From Stereocaulon alpinum (lineage: Eukaryota > Ascomycota > Lecanoromycetes > Lecanorales > Stereocaulaceae): DNA of 64,000 nt. This document shows positions 1 to 10,761 of the stretch, in pieces. Each line of letters opens with the position of its first letter. Position 1 is the first letter of the stretch. The stretch covers positions 1-64,000 of the forward strand of contig JAEUBA010000036.1 of NCBI GenBank assembly GCA_018257865.1. Reading direction: 5' to 3'. The notes beneath the pieces were generated by a model. The model was not told the DNA's origin and searched no databases. It saw nothing but the letters and a program-made list of their open reading frames with translations. Position numbers and translations under genes: made by a program.

Positions 1-123
1 TAACCCTAACCCTAACCCTAACCCTAACCCTAACCCTAACCCTAACCCTAACCCTAACCCTAACCCTAACCCTAACCCTAACCCTAACCCTAACCCTAAC
101 CCTAACCCTAACCCTAACCCTAA
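1..123. repeat. Telomere, (TAACCC)20
   Basis: Twenty perfect tandem copies of TAACCC followed by TAA open the window. This is the C-rich strand of the TTAGGG repeat used by most filamentous fungi, and its orientation marks the left physical end of a chromosome. No degenerate copies are interspersed, so the array looks like telomerase product. Confidence 0.98.
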
Positions 124-430
124 AAATATCGCGATAACGCTTCTTTTGCTTATAACTATTGCGTAAATAGGCCGATTCTAAAAATTGTTGATATATAAGC
201 AAGCTGATGATTGACTCCAAAACTTATAAAATTATCTCGATATTATATAACGTATATAGCGCGGGGTATTATTGCGAAGAAGTTGCGATATAGATTTAAC
301 TTAGTAGTTAAAGGCGCTAGGCTGAGATAGGAAATTAGGGGACTTATCTTAAGATATATTAGATCGCTTAGCACGGATGATCTTTAGGGTCCCAATTACC
401 GATTTTCTATTATAGTAAGAAAGATTCTAA
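124..430. repeat. RIP-mutated subtelomeric sequence joining telomere to gypsy relic
   Basis: AT-rich sequence nearly free of CA and TG dinucleotides. About 41 bp at 386-426 recurs in inverted orientation at roughly 39888-39930 with one or two differences, and weaker similarity continues towards the telomere on one side and towards 40003 on the other. The segment is therefore probably a fragment of a dispersed repeat. Whether any of it is the end of the RNase H region of the neighbouring gypsy element is unclear. Confidence 0.55.
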
Positions 431-3400
431 TACTTTATAATTAGTATAGATATAGACCGACTTCTAAGCTCTAAAAAGCTCCGGCTTATACTACTAGAAG
501 GAGCAGAAAATCGCGAGTAGCTCCTTATTATAGATTAGGTAATTTAGCTCCGTATCCCCTATTATCTTTAAGAAGTATCCTACTAGGTAGAAGAGGCTAT
601 CCTTATATTTCTACGATAAGATACTAGCGACTATACTATCTAAGGAATCCGTCTTAAGGCGGGTTTCCTTATAGGGATTATAATACCTAAGGACTAAGGT
701 AGAGAGGAGTACTTAGTAGAGGGAGTCCTAAGTATAGCGATAGGCGTTATCGAAGTAGAAAGGTATATCCTTAGCTATTAGGCGGACGAGCGGAGTAGTA
801 ATCTAGCTATACCCCTAAATAAACCTTCTATAGAAGTTATAGAAGTCTAGGTAGCTTTAGATACCTTATATATTACTTATATACTACTAAGTCTTAATAA
901 TAATAACCTTCTCCGGATTTACCTTAATACCGTTAACTCTAACGACGAAGCTGAGGAACTTAGTCTTTATAATATTAAACTCGCTTTTCTTAATATCCGC
1001 CTATAGGCCGTTAGCTTATAGGATAGCTATAACCTTCTTAATATAGATCTTATACTCCGCGATAGACTTAGAGTAAATTAGGATATTATCTATATATACT
1101 AAGTAGAAATCGTTAAGGTGCTTTATTAGGATATTATTAATAAAACGCTAGAAGGTAGCTAGGGCGTTTATTAATCTAAATAGTATTACCTTATACTTAA
1201 AGGTACTATATTAACTATAGAAACTAATAAGGTCCTCTAAGTCCTAGTAGATCCTTACCTAATAGAATACCTATTAAATGTTAATCTTTATAAAGATCTT
1301 AGCCTTATAGATTTAAGTTATTATCTTATCTATTAGAGGGAGTAGGTATAGATCTTTCTTAGTTAGGTTATTAAGCTTCTAAAAATTAACGTAAAAACGT
1401 AAGCTACTATCTTCCTTTCTAGCGAAGAGTATTAGAGCTATATATAGTATATTCGATAGCTTAATAAATCCCTTATAGAGGTAATCTATAATATAGCGTT
1501 TAGCCTTAGAGAGTTACTTATTAGTTATTTTTCGTAGCGGCTTAAACGTTAAGGTATTTAGGCTAGTAAGCTTAATTTTATAGTCTATACCTAGCCTTCT
1601 ATCAGCTAATATATTAGAGTCCCTTCGCGAAAAGAGAGAGATAAACTCTTAGTACTATAGTAGAAGCTTAGTCCTTACTAAGTCCTTATTAGCCTAGTAT
1701 TTAATCTTTAGTACTTCTTAGGGTAAGAGGCTTATATCTACTATAGTAAGCTTAAAAAAAAGACGCTCTTAGCGTTAGTCCGCTCTATAGTTAATTTTAC
1801 CTTTAAAATCCTATATAGAGGCGATAAAAGTATTAGAATTAGGAGGTCTCCTAAACCTCTTACTAAGGTAGAAATAGGATATTATAATAGTAGAAATTAG
1901 GGCGATATTAACCCTATAATTAGTATAGCTAGAGCGTTAAGCCTTAGCTAGTAAGACCTTCGGGCTTAATATAACTAGTATATTTAACCCTTAGAGGACG
2001 TCCTCTATTTTAGCGAGGCGTTTCTCTAAGTCTTACGTAAAACTTAACGGCCTACCGCCTTATAAGTTAGGTAACCTTAAGTAAGGGGGAGAAACTGAAG
2101 CTAGCTGTTACGGGTAACCCCGCAAGGTCACGGGCAAGGCATATGATAGGGTTAGTAGGTAAAGGATACTTAGAAGAGGACCTAGTGATATAAGTGATCT
2201 GGGGTATATCAGGCAGATTACAGAGTAATATAGTAGATATAGGACCAGATCACCCGGATTATGTCAGGGCTTAGTATAATCAAGGTGAATATATAAGGAA
2301 GGGTTTTCCTTTGGCAGAATGTTTTCTTATCTCCTTATATTCAACTTATATAATAGAGAGGAGTCTTAGCTAAAGATAATTTAACGACTATCTATCTCTA
2401 TTACCTTCTAGTACTTAATACACTGTGTGATTTACCCGCAGGAGTTAAACCACCCCGTTACACTAGCTACAGAGAGGGTAGTATACTTTAGGATAAGGTA
2501 TTAATCTAACTATCTATTAGAAGCTTAGAGTTAATAGAGGTAAGCTTAGCTTAGCTATAGTAATACTTATCTACCTTAAAAAGGGCGTCCCGACGCTTAG
2601 TATCTTATCAGTACGCTAGGGAAATTAGTTTCTTAGATAGAGTTATTAAGAGGAGTACCCTCTTATTAAAGTACTACTAAATAGCTATATTAGTAGGCTA
2701 TTTAAGGCTATTCCTCCCTTTAGTATAGACTTACTTAATATTATAGTACTCTAAGAATTTCTAACTAATAAGAACGTCGGTATAACCTAAGTTAATAACT
2801 AAGAATAGAAAATTAATATAATAATAGTTAATTATTATTATAAGAAGTAGAGCGACTATAATAGGGGAGCCGCTTTAGCTATTATAGCTAGTTAGGACGA
2901 TTAGCTTAGAAAGCTTAATAAAGCGAATCCTAAAGGACTTAGAAAGGGCGAAGGCGAAGGAGGTTTTAATTATACCGAAAATATTAGCTCTACTATTAAT
3001 ATATAAAAGGGTTTTAACGAAAGATCTATTATATCCTAGCTCTATATTAACTAGGAACTAGCGGCCTTTAATAAGGGCTTAAAAGTTAAATTATAAGTCC
3101 TTCTATAGATCGGGGCTCCTACTATAGCTAAAGACTCTACTATAGCCTAAGAGTTTTCTAATAGTTTATCAGTCTCTATTTCTTCTCTAACTATAATCTT
3201 AAAGATCTTCTTCTCTAACGCCTATTAGCTGCGCTTCTAGGGGTAGTTATTTACCTAGTAGCTAATTTTACCGTAGTTATTATATAGTAAGTTAGCGGGC
3301 GTCTTAGGGGAAGCTAGTACTACTAGTATAGGAGAAGGAGGATAAGGGTAAGAAATAGTACTCCTAAAGAAGACTTAGCGATCTATACAGGGAGTTAAGA

Positions 3401-4960
3401 TAGGGGTAGGCGAAGAGGGTTACTAGCTACTTATCTTAAGGATATTATAAGGATTTAAGGCTATCCCTATCTAAGGCTTATTTACTATTTCCTTAGACCT
3501 AATATTTTATATCTTTTAATCTAAGATTACGAGATACTTATCTAGGGTGCCGTAGTCCTCGTTTATCTTATACTTTTCTATATAGACGCTTCTCTTTAAG
3601 GCGGGAGAGATTTTCTTATATAGATCCTTAAACTAACGTTAGGTACTAATCTTTCTAGTAGTCGCTAAGTAGGTAAACTTAACTTAAAAGGTATTATAGG
3701 TTATAGATCCTATCTTAAGCTTATAGTACGTATAGCGAGCTAACTAAATATAGTTATAGTCGAAAAAACGCTAATCTAGCGCTTTTAATATATTAGCGGT
3801 ATTATGTATAGGGGACGCGTAGGTTAGATCTATATATTAAAGGATTAGGGTTTTCGCCTCTCCTATAGTATATTTATAGTATATAGAGACTTACTTAGCT
3901 CTATCCTAAAAATTAGTAGGGTATTCCTCTATAAAGATCTTTATATCTATCTTCTATACGTTATATTCAACTTCTCCTATATAGTTACTAAAGTAGGATC
4001 GAGGGTATTTAATTTTTAATAGTTTAACAGCTATCCCGCTAGGTACGGGCTTAGGGAGATAGTAGTCTACTAATAGCTAGAGGTTAGCAGTAAGGGATCT
4101 TTATTAGTAGGGATTATTCGAAGGTAAGATTAAAGTAGGGGTAGCCTACTAAGATCGGGATTCTGCTAAAGCTATTATAATAATAGTAGTAATAATAGCT
4201 TACTAAGCTAGGGTAAAGGTAGGTATTTAGTTAGCTATCCTATTACTTAATAGGGGAATAGTAACGGTATTTTTAGTAGGGGGGTTATCCTTAATATCCC
4301 TAAAGATATCTTTTAAGCTTAAGTCCTCTAAGGCTTTTAGTTTAGAATTCTTAATTAATAGTAGAGGATTATTAGGGTTAGAAGAGGAAGGTATAGGTAC
4401 TAGGGATTAACTCCTTAAGGTAGATAGGAATCCTAGCCGGTTAGGGGGTACGCTTTAGCGTATACTCTTATAAGGTAGTATACGAGTATAGTAATACGCG
4501 TATTATTAGAGTTTTTCGAGTATAGGTATTAACGCGAAAGTAGTTAGAGGTTTTAAAAAAATAGGAGTCTAGCTTTCTTTAAGATATACTAATTATCTAA
4601 TTAGTAGGTACCTACTTATTAAGTAGGTAGTACTCTTTATTAATAGGTAGCTTACTAAGCTTAGCCTTAGTCTAAAAGAACGAGTAAGATATAATACTTT
4701 ATAGTAGAGGGGGTATTAGTCCTATTTTATATTACAGCTCGCCTAAAGGTAATCGTAGGAGAAGGTAGCTTTAAAGAAAACTACCTTATATTAGGATTTA
4801 GCTAATAGGCTACGCTTAGTATCTAGAAAATAGGACGAAGAAGAAAAGAAAGAGTTAGTAAGCTTATAAGCCTAAATACCCCTAGGGCTAGTTCGCTACT
4901 AGTCCCTATCTAAGAACCGTATTAACTAATATACTAAGCTATCTCTATACTAATACGCTA
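430..4960 (-). mobile_element. Ty3/gypsy retrotransposon relic, RIP-inactivated and truncated on the telomere side
   Basis: Reading the minus strand from high to low coordinates, recognisable gag-pol pieces appear in canonical order: a CCHC zinc-knuckle remnant near 3235-3300, a protease-like stretch near 2700-3050, reverse transcriptase about 700-2090 and the start of RNase H about 480-720. The RT active-site box near 1081-1100 reads YIDN instead of YIDD, and many Gln/Trp codons are now TAG or TAA, as expected from C-to-T RIP changes. No integrase is visible before the telomere, so the element was cut off there. It cannot encode a working protein. A 357-bp solo LTR interrupts it at 2106-2462. 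Boundaries are approximate. Confidence 0.85.
2101..2467. mobile_element. Solo LTR (2106-2462) with 5-bp target-site duplication
   Basis: The LTR starts TGTTACGGG and ends CCCGTTACA, a perfect 9-bp terminal inverted repeat with canonical TG...CA ends. It is flanked by the direct duplication CTAGC at 2101-2105 and 2463-2467, the 5-bp target duplication typical of Ty3/gypsy or Ty1/copia integration. No internal region is attached, so the element was lost by LTR-LTR recombination. The LTR keeps many CA and TG dinucleotides while the surrounding host element does not. It therefore arrived after RIP, or escaped because it is short. Confidence 0.93.
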
Positions 4961-5490
4961 CCTCTAGATTAGGGTTGCAACACTAGCGTTAGACCTAGCC
5001 GAAGTTTAATAAACCCTAGATTAGGATTGTAATATCGCCCGCGTTTTCGAGGATTATCCTAGCTATAAGTAGCTTTTAGGTACCGATATAATTGCCGAAT
5101 ATTAGTATATATTTGGTAGCAGGGAGTGGATTGGTCGGCGCTAGTAGCAAGGCACTTATAGGCCGAAGAGGTAACCGGTAGGTAAGGAATCGGTCGAATA
5201 ACTAAGGTAGGATAGGTAACTAAGTCGGTATAAAGGGCTAGGCTATATATAGCTAGCTGATTTCGATTATCTAACGATATATCTTAGTGTAATCGGTCTA
5301 GGTGACCTCGTAAAGCGGTGGTTTTAATAGCGTAGGAGTGAGTTTTGTAAATAAGAACGTTATATTCACTTAGGTAAGTAAATACTTAGTTGAAAAGCTT
5401 ATCTATAGCGAAAGTAGATAGAGAAGTGATAGAGAAGAAGTTAGGAAGAAGGGGGATAAGAGGAGTCTTATATAAGTCGAAATTATTAAT
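4961..5490. other. Moderately RIP-mutated non-coding sequence, possible LTR of the adjacent gypsy relic
   Basis: This stretch keeps more CA/TG dinucleotides than the flanking pol/gag relic and lies where the 5' LTR of the minus-strand element is expected. Two related strings, TAGATTAGGGTTGCAAC near 4965 and its RIP-like variant TAGATTAGGATTGTAAT near 5015, sit about 50 bp apart. No clean TG...CA boundary with target duplication was found, so the LTR assignment is only positional. Confidence 0.35.
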
Positions 5491-5499
5491 TGAATATTC

Positions 5500-5583
5500 T
5501 AGAAAGTAGCGAGGTGGTAAGGTAGCGAGGTAGCGAGGCGGTACCGGGGGGGCGAGGTAGCGGGGGGGCGGGGGGGCGGGGTG
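5500..5583. repeat. G-rich low-complexity minisatellite
   Basis: Short units of the type GTAGCGAGG / GGGGGGCGGG repeat imperfectly, with G-runs of up to seven bases on the + strand. It is a GC spike inside AT-rich DNA and directly precedes a tandem duplication. The four or more G-runs could form a G-quadruplex (inference). Confidence 0.75.
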
Positions 5584-5945
5584 GCGGGTAAGCAGTACCT
5601 CTTACTTATAACCCCAATTCCTTAGTAAGTACCGGACCGAATTTTATAATTTTTAGCTCGTTAGCAAGCCCTTCTCTTTCTCTATCAGTTCGTATACTTT
5701 CTATAATTTTATAATAATATTTCGGTTAGGGGAAGGAGGTTAATCTCTAGGCCTAGGAGGTAGACTGCGGGTAAGAAAAGCCCCCCACTTATAACCCCGA
5801 TTCCTTAGCGACCCCCCAGCCGAATTCTATAATTTTTAGTGCGTTAGAAAGCCCTTCTCTTTCTCTATTAAGCCATATAATTTTTATAATTTTATAATAA
5901 TATTCAGATTTAAGGAAGAAGGTTGAAAATCAGGCCCGGGAGATC
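5584..5945. repeat. Tandem duplication, 183-bp period, two diverged copies
   Basis: Copy 1 (5584-5766) and copy 2 (5767-about 5945) both start GCGGGTAAG and share an ACTTATAACCCC block, the string AAGCCCTTCTCTTTCTCTAT and an AATTTTATAATAATATT tract at matching offsets. Anchors at 5604 and 5787 give a period of 183 bp. No coding potential is visible. Confidence 0.85.
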
Positions 5946-6310
5946 GACCGCTAGAATTAAGGTTAGGAACATCAGAATCCAACTTTCTTACAACTAAAAT
6001 AACTTTTTATCTATATATCTAAATTATATATATTAGACCTATATGTTGTAGAGCTCGCCGAGGCGAATATTTCCTATATTTTTATTTTTAAAAGTTTACT
6101 ACTAGATCTAATAAGACCACGATTTGAAGTTCTAAATATTCTCGATTCGATTTTGCTAGACCGGTACTAAAATTTGTATAGGGTTTTAAATGTTCTCGAT
6201 TCGAGAACATTTGGGAATTAGTGATAGGGCTCGGATTAGGCTGATATTACCCTAACTTAATATAGTAAGTACTATAATAATAACCCTACTCCTTTAGGGT
6301 AGCTTAGGTA
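5946..6310. other. AT-rich spacer with a 25-nt perfect palindrome
   Basis: No gene is visible. At 6188-6212 two 12-nt arms (AAATGTTCTCGA and its complement) flank a single T. A degenerate copy of the left arm plus centre lies at about 6133-6150. This may be the edge of a transposon or a binding site, but neither can be shown. Confidence 0.6.
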
Positions 6311-6314
6311 ATAA

Positions 6315-8830
6315 GGTAAGGAGGTAGATAAGATTACTAAGTACTATTCAGCTCGCTAGATTAGCTCCGTAGAGGCCGTATAGAAGCTATTATTATTCGG
6401 TATAAGTATAATAAAGCCTTATATAGAGCGCTTATAGATTTATCTACTAGATTAATAATATATCCTATTTAATCTAGGTAAAGATAAGGCTATAAATAAT
6501 ACTGCTAAGTAGAAGCTTATAGATAATAAAAAGCTACGTAGAACTACCTTAACTAAGTACTTTAAGATAAATTAGATTACTAAGGAAGCTCTTAATTAAG
6601 GCTAGCTACTACCTTTTAGGAAGAAGAATAGTAGGCGGCTTATAGTCTAAAAGAACCCGCTAGATTACCTATATACTAACTTTCTAAAGTATTTTACCTA
6701 GATTAAGTAATCTAAGCGGTAGAAGGTTTATAAAAAAGGCGAAGCCCTTAAGCGTATATACTTTATTAGCCTTAAGAGTAAGGATTTATATTATCTATAA
6801 CTACTCCTATATTATTATAAGGGTACTACGTCTTTTAATAACCTACGTATAATTAACAGCTGCGTAATAGAATAGAAAGAAGCCTATATAGAGCTTAGGC
6901 TAACTAAAAATAATAAGTATATTAATAAGATCCTAGATAAGGGTAAAGACTTTTAGGGGGGTTACGGACTATAGAGCCTATTTATTATAGTATTACTTAA
7001 GCTTTAACTAATAGATACTCTAGTATTATAGGATAAATATAAAGAGTATATATTATCTAATTATATACGTATCTTATAACGGGAATTTTAGACGCTTTAG
7101 ATACTAGCTAGTAAAGAGACTATATATACTAAGTAGTATATACTTTACCTTATTAATAGTTAGTTAGAATATACCTCTACTCTAGAGTATACGGAGGATC
7201 TAGCTTAATATAATCTACTAATTCCTACTATTAACTTTAATAGTATAAGCGATATTCTAAATTAGCTCTTACGCGAAGAGATATCTTATAATATTAGCCC
7301 TAAGGATATTAAGTTCTTATAGAGTAAGCTTAATCCTAATTAAAGCTACGCTATTAACCGGATTATAGACGCTATTAATATAAATACGGATAATAAGTAT
7401 AGAGCCCCTAGTACCCTATTCTTTCTTAACGGCGCTAGGGGTACTAGTAAGACCTTCGTTAAGAATATTATAATAAAGAAAGTACGCCTTAAACGAAAAG
7501 TAGCTTTAGCTATAGTATCCTTAGGTATAGTAGTAATACTTCTCTAAGGTAGCTATACTACCTACTCCTAATTTAAGATACTACTAGATTCGGACGCTAC
7601 TTCTTTATACGGGATTAAGAAAGGGACGAACCTTACGGAGCTTATAAAGTAAGCTTAAGTAATCTTTTAAGATAAGTCGCCTATATAGAGTAGGTATAAT
7701 ATAGAGGCTATAAGCTGAAGCCTTTAAGATATCTATAGTAATAAGGGGGTATAGTTTAGGGGTAAGGTCGTCTACTTCTATAGTAATTTTTAATAAACCC
7801 TACTAGTAGTAGCTAGCGGATTTAGTAGTTAGGTTATTAATACCTATATATAATAGGCTAAGTTTTAGTAGGGTACTATATAATTAGACCTAACTATTAA
7901 TAAATAACTTAATAATCCTAATCTTACTAATTTTATATATACTAATATAAGGGCTTTTGCTGTTAACCTTCTTAATATTAGGAACGGGTCTAGTATTTAG
8001 AAGAGCTCTACTACTAAGGAAGATATAGTACCTTAGGCTTATAGCTACGTTCCTAAAAACGCTATTAATAAGTTAATTAATAAGGTATACCTAAACCTAT
8101 ATCGCCTAGGTATAGTAGATAGAGAGTATCTATCTTAAAGAGCTATTCTTACTATTACGAATAAGGACGTTACTAAGATTAATAGTAAGCTTATAACGTA
8201 GATACTTAGCGAGCTTACTATATACTAAAGTATTAATTAGGCTATTTCTAAAGAAGATAAGGACCTCTTTCTAACTAAATATTTTAATATATTTTATAAG
8301 GCCTCGCTACCGCCCTATAAGCTCTATATTAAACTAGGTGTTTTAGTTATATTACTTAGAAACCTAAATCCGCTACGGCTTTATAACGGGACTTAGCTCC
8401 GGGTTATATAGTATAGTAAGTATATCTTTAAAGGCGAGATTATAGGCGGTATATATAATAGCGAGAAGGTAATACTCTTTAAGATACTATTATAGTCTAA
8501 GGAAAATAATAAGAGGATCCTTATACCCTTTATATATAAGTAATATCTAGTCCGCCTAGTATTTATAATAATAATAAATAAGTCCTAGGGGTAATCTATA
8601 AAGTTCGTAGGTATTAACCTATAGTTACGGCCGGCTTTTAGTTATAGTTAGCTCTATATATCGCTTTTATAGGTTACGAAGCAGGCGAATCTATATATTA
8701 TTAGGCCGGATAGTTATAAATATACGAATAACTGATTAATAAAGAATATAGTATATACTTAGGTACTATTACCTAATTAATAGCCTTAGTAAAAATAGTA
8801 AAAATCTGGATTTTTACAGGTATTCTCTAG
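6315..8830 (+). mobile_element. Helitron, helicase half with 3' terminus, RIP-inactivated
   Basis: The + strand, read through its stops, follows the C-terminal half of fungal Helitron Rep/helicase proteins: a region resembling the post-Rep linker (6330-7000), then a Pif1-type helicase. The Walker A motif at 7431-7457 reads GARGTSKTF where family members have a G-x-G-GTGKT form. The late helicase motifs (an INK-Q-QS box near 8564-8600 and an S-QLY-SL box near 8640) are also recognisable. The element ends at 8830 with CTAG followed by T, 13 nt after a 9-bp hairpin, as expected of a Helitron 3' end. The Rep domain is missing here. Many TAG/TAA codons show it is dead. Confidence 0.88.
8798..8830 (+). 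repeat. Helitron 3' end: hairpin plus CTAG
   Basis: The hairpin GTAAAAATCTGGATTTTTAC (8798-8817) has 9-bp arms around TG, then 13 nt lead to the terminal CTAG, followed by host T. Helitrons end in CTRR preceded by a short hairpin and insert 5' of T. The same terminus occurs at 53673-53705, after which the two sequences diverge. Confidence 0.9.
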
Positions 8831-9231
8831 TACTATTATAGGGTATAGCTAATAGACGAATATAAGTATAATTCTTTAGATTACTAATAAAGCTAATAAC
8901 TAAGGAATAAAGGAAGAAATTATAGCGGATACGATTATTAAAGTCCCTTACTAAGCCCCCTTACTAAGCGTGCTAAGAACTTCGCCTAGTATACTAGGAA
9001 CTTACTAAGTATACTAGGCTTAGCACTCCAATCCACACCCGTCCTTATATCTACTCTCCCAATCCTGTATAAAAAGAAACTATCAAAAGCTTGCGAGTGA
9101 TTACTTTATACAACATGCCTCCTTTGAAACAGCACCGATGGACTCGTCGCACAACATCAACTTTGCTTAAACAAGACTTCCTCTAGTCATTAATCAGCGA
9201 GTTCCATAAATACTCGATGGATAGGACTTAC
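8831..9231. other. Boundary between RIP-mutated DNA and normal chromosome
   Basis: AT-rich DNA continues to about 9030. Near its end an inverted repeat (GTGCTAAG at 8970-8977, CTTAGCAC at 9019-9026) encloses two copies of TAGTATACTAG-like palindromic sequence. From about 9030 onwards CA/TG dinucleotides return to normal frequency. No gene was found. Confidence 0.6.
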
Positions 9232-9678
9232 TCAAGACACTGATACTATCTCCACGACAGCATCACTTGGAATGCGATGGAGAAAGATGTACTCATGTTC
9301 CGAGTTATTCCAAGCCTGTTGCTCAATCCAGAGTCCAACATCGTCTGCGACTGCTCGCACACGCCGGTACCACAGGTTTTCACTACTTTTAACATCGATA
9401 ACAGCAACAACAACCCCTCTCTTACCCTGATTTGCCCTTGCATTAGCGCTGTTGAATGCCATGTCAATGTCGGCGTAGACTGAAATAAATGGGGATGGCG
9501 TCCTGTTAGACCAATCGAGGTGTCCGCCTATGGCGTTGAATAGCTTTAGCTCCTCCGACCGGTTACGAGGAAACATCCTAAGCGGTAGCTGGGGGTCTCC
9601 TGCAACGAAACCATTTTCTTCATCGAAACGAGTTGCGGACGACTTGTCATGAACTCTGAAATATATATGAGGCGCCAT
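9232..9678 (-). CDS. Small protein of DUF7587 type, ADP-ribosyltransferase-like fold suspected
   Basis: A 148-residue single-exon frame with normal base composition and the first gene from the telomere. Three blocks are in the order seen in R-S-E class ADP-ribosyltransferase folds. An Arg sits in an early strand (YFRVHD, residues 6-11). A hydrophobic strand with Ser is followed by an Ala-rich helix (PFISVYADIDMAF). A late acidic-hydrophobic strand carries a Glu-x-Glu pair (EHEYIF) before a short I-P segment. Many fungi carry such short proteins, annotated as DUF7587. I see no signal peptide or membrane helix. Whether it has transferase activity is inference. The ATG at 9678 is the first in frame. 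An upstream exon cannot be excluded. Confidence 0.6.
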   Translation of the reverse strand: MAPHIYFRVHDKSSATRFDEENGFVAGDPQLPLRMFPRNRSEELKLFNAIGGHLDWSNRTPSPFISVYADIDMAFNSANARANQGKRGVVVAVIDVKSSENLWYRRVRAVADDVGLWIEQQAWNNSEHEYIFLHRIPSDAVVEIVSVS

Positions 9679-10761
9679 TGCAGGTTTTGATTCCGTGGGT
9701 ATGAAAGATAGAATCTTGGCAGGAAAAGAGGAGTGAACGTGGCGGGGACGAAGGGAACGAGCGATACCAAGTCTCTATACTACTGACGTGTACCAGGTGT
9801 CGCTGTATAAGCGTGAAAGGATAGAATCTCATGAATGATGACGGGAAAGAGGTTCTCTTCATACACGCGCCAAGCCGCTATCGTTACAGCTGGCCCCACA
9901 TATTACAGGTGTCCCCACCTGTACTAGATATGCAGGGTCCAGCAGGTCGCCCGGGTACAGTTGTATCCTTTAGAGCCTAATTAGATACCTGCCGTCTACA
10001 TTGTACCATTGAAAAGGGTCGATACTTGACAAATTCTCACATGAGATGGACCCAAGACAAGACTGGTCTAGAAATGAAGAATTGGATTCAGATTTAGTGA
10101 CCAAAAGCAACGCTGAAGATTGATTCCATGTATGTAAGACTTCTTGATCACATCTTACAATCACGAATCATACCTAGGTAGTTGATTGCTTATGTTCACT
10201 GGCTGCTCATTCATCTTTACTGGCTATAGATAGAAAATCTAGCAATCGTCAAACAAGGTCTCCCCTAACTATACATTTTGACTTCAGATCCATCTAAGGC
10301 GTTGCTAACCTAGCAGTCGACCTTCAGCGTTGATAGCCATTAGAAGTTCAAGAAACCACGATCTGGGTGAAAAAAGTCTTCTCAACTACTAGGGAGATAG
10401 TTCGAACCAAGAGCTGGCCAGGCCAAAGGTGAACGTTCTTCGCACAGCATTACTTCTTGTGGTATTTGCCTACAGAGCCTCAGGCGCGACACTTCAAAGT
10501 TTTTGACGGAACTGAAGAACAAATTGGTTGCATTTCATAGCGATTCACAGCAATAGTTGGCTAGCAGTCATGGACAGCAAATTTCGTGACTTTGGCTACA
10601 GGAGCACATCGTTCACGTGTTCAGAAATGTCTGTAATCTTCAGACGGACAAGACGTGGAGACTGCAATGGTTAGGATCGATGATACAAGCTTTCTATACA
10701 TTCGCAATGAGTCCAGACATGACGCCAGGAGCATAGAACGATTCATTCAGACCAAATCTAC
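9679..10761. other. Intergenic, 1.1 kb, no gene recognised
   Basis: Base composition is normal, but no frame has a recognisable protein. The short open frame at 9970-10164 (-) has no support. The stretch separates the small DUF7587-type gene from the 3' end of the giant gene. Both lie on the minus strand, so it probably holds the 3' UTR of one and the promoter of the other. Confidence 0.5.

Noticed and set aside
5500..5945. CRISPR-like array
   Set aside because: Units are a low-complexity G-rich tract and a simple 183-bp tandem duplication; no regular repeat-spacer pattern, and the genome is fungal.
10385..10402. GTTCGAACC resembling a tRNA T-arm
   Set aside because: No matching A box, anticodon arm or acceptor stem at the required distance.
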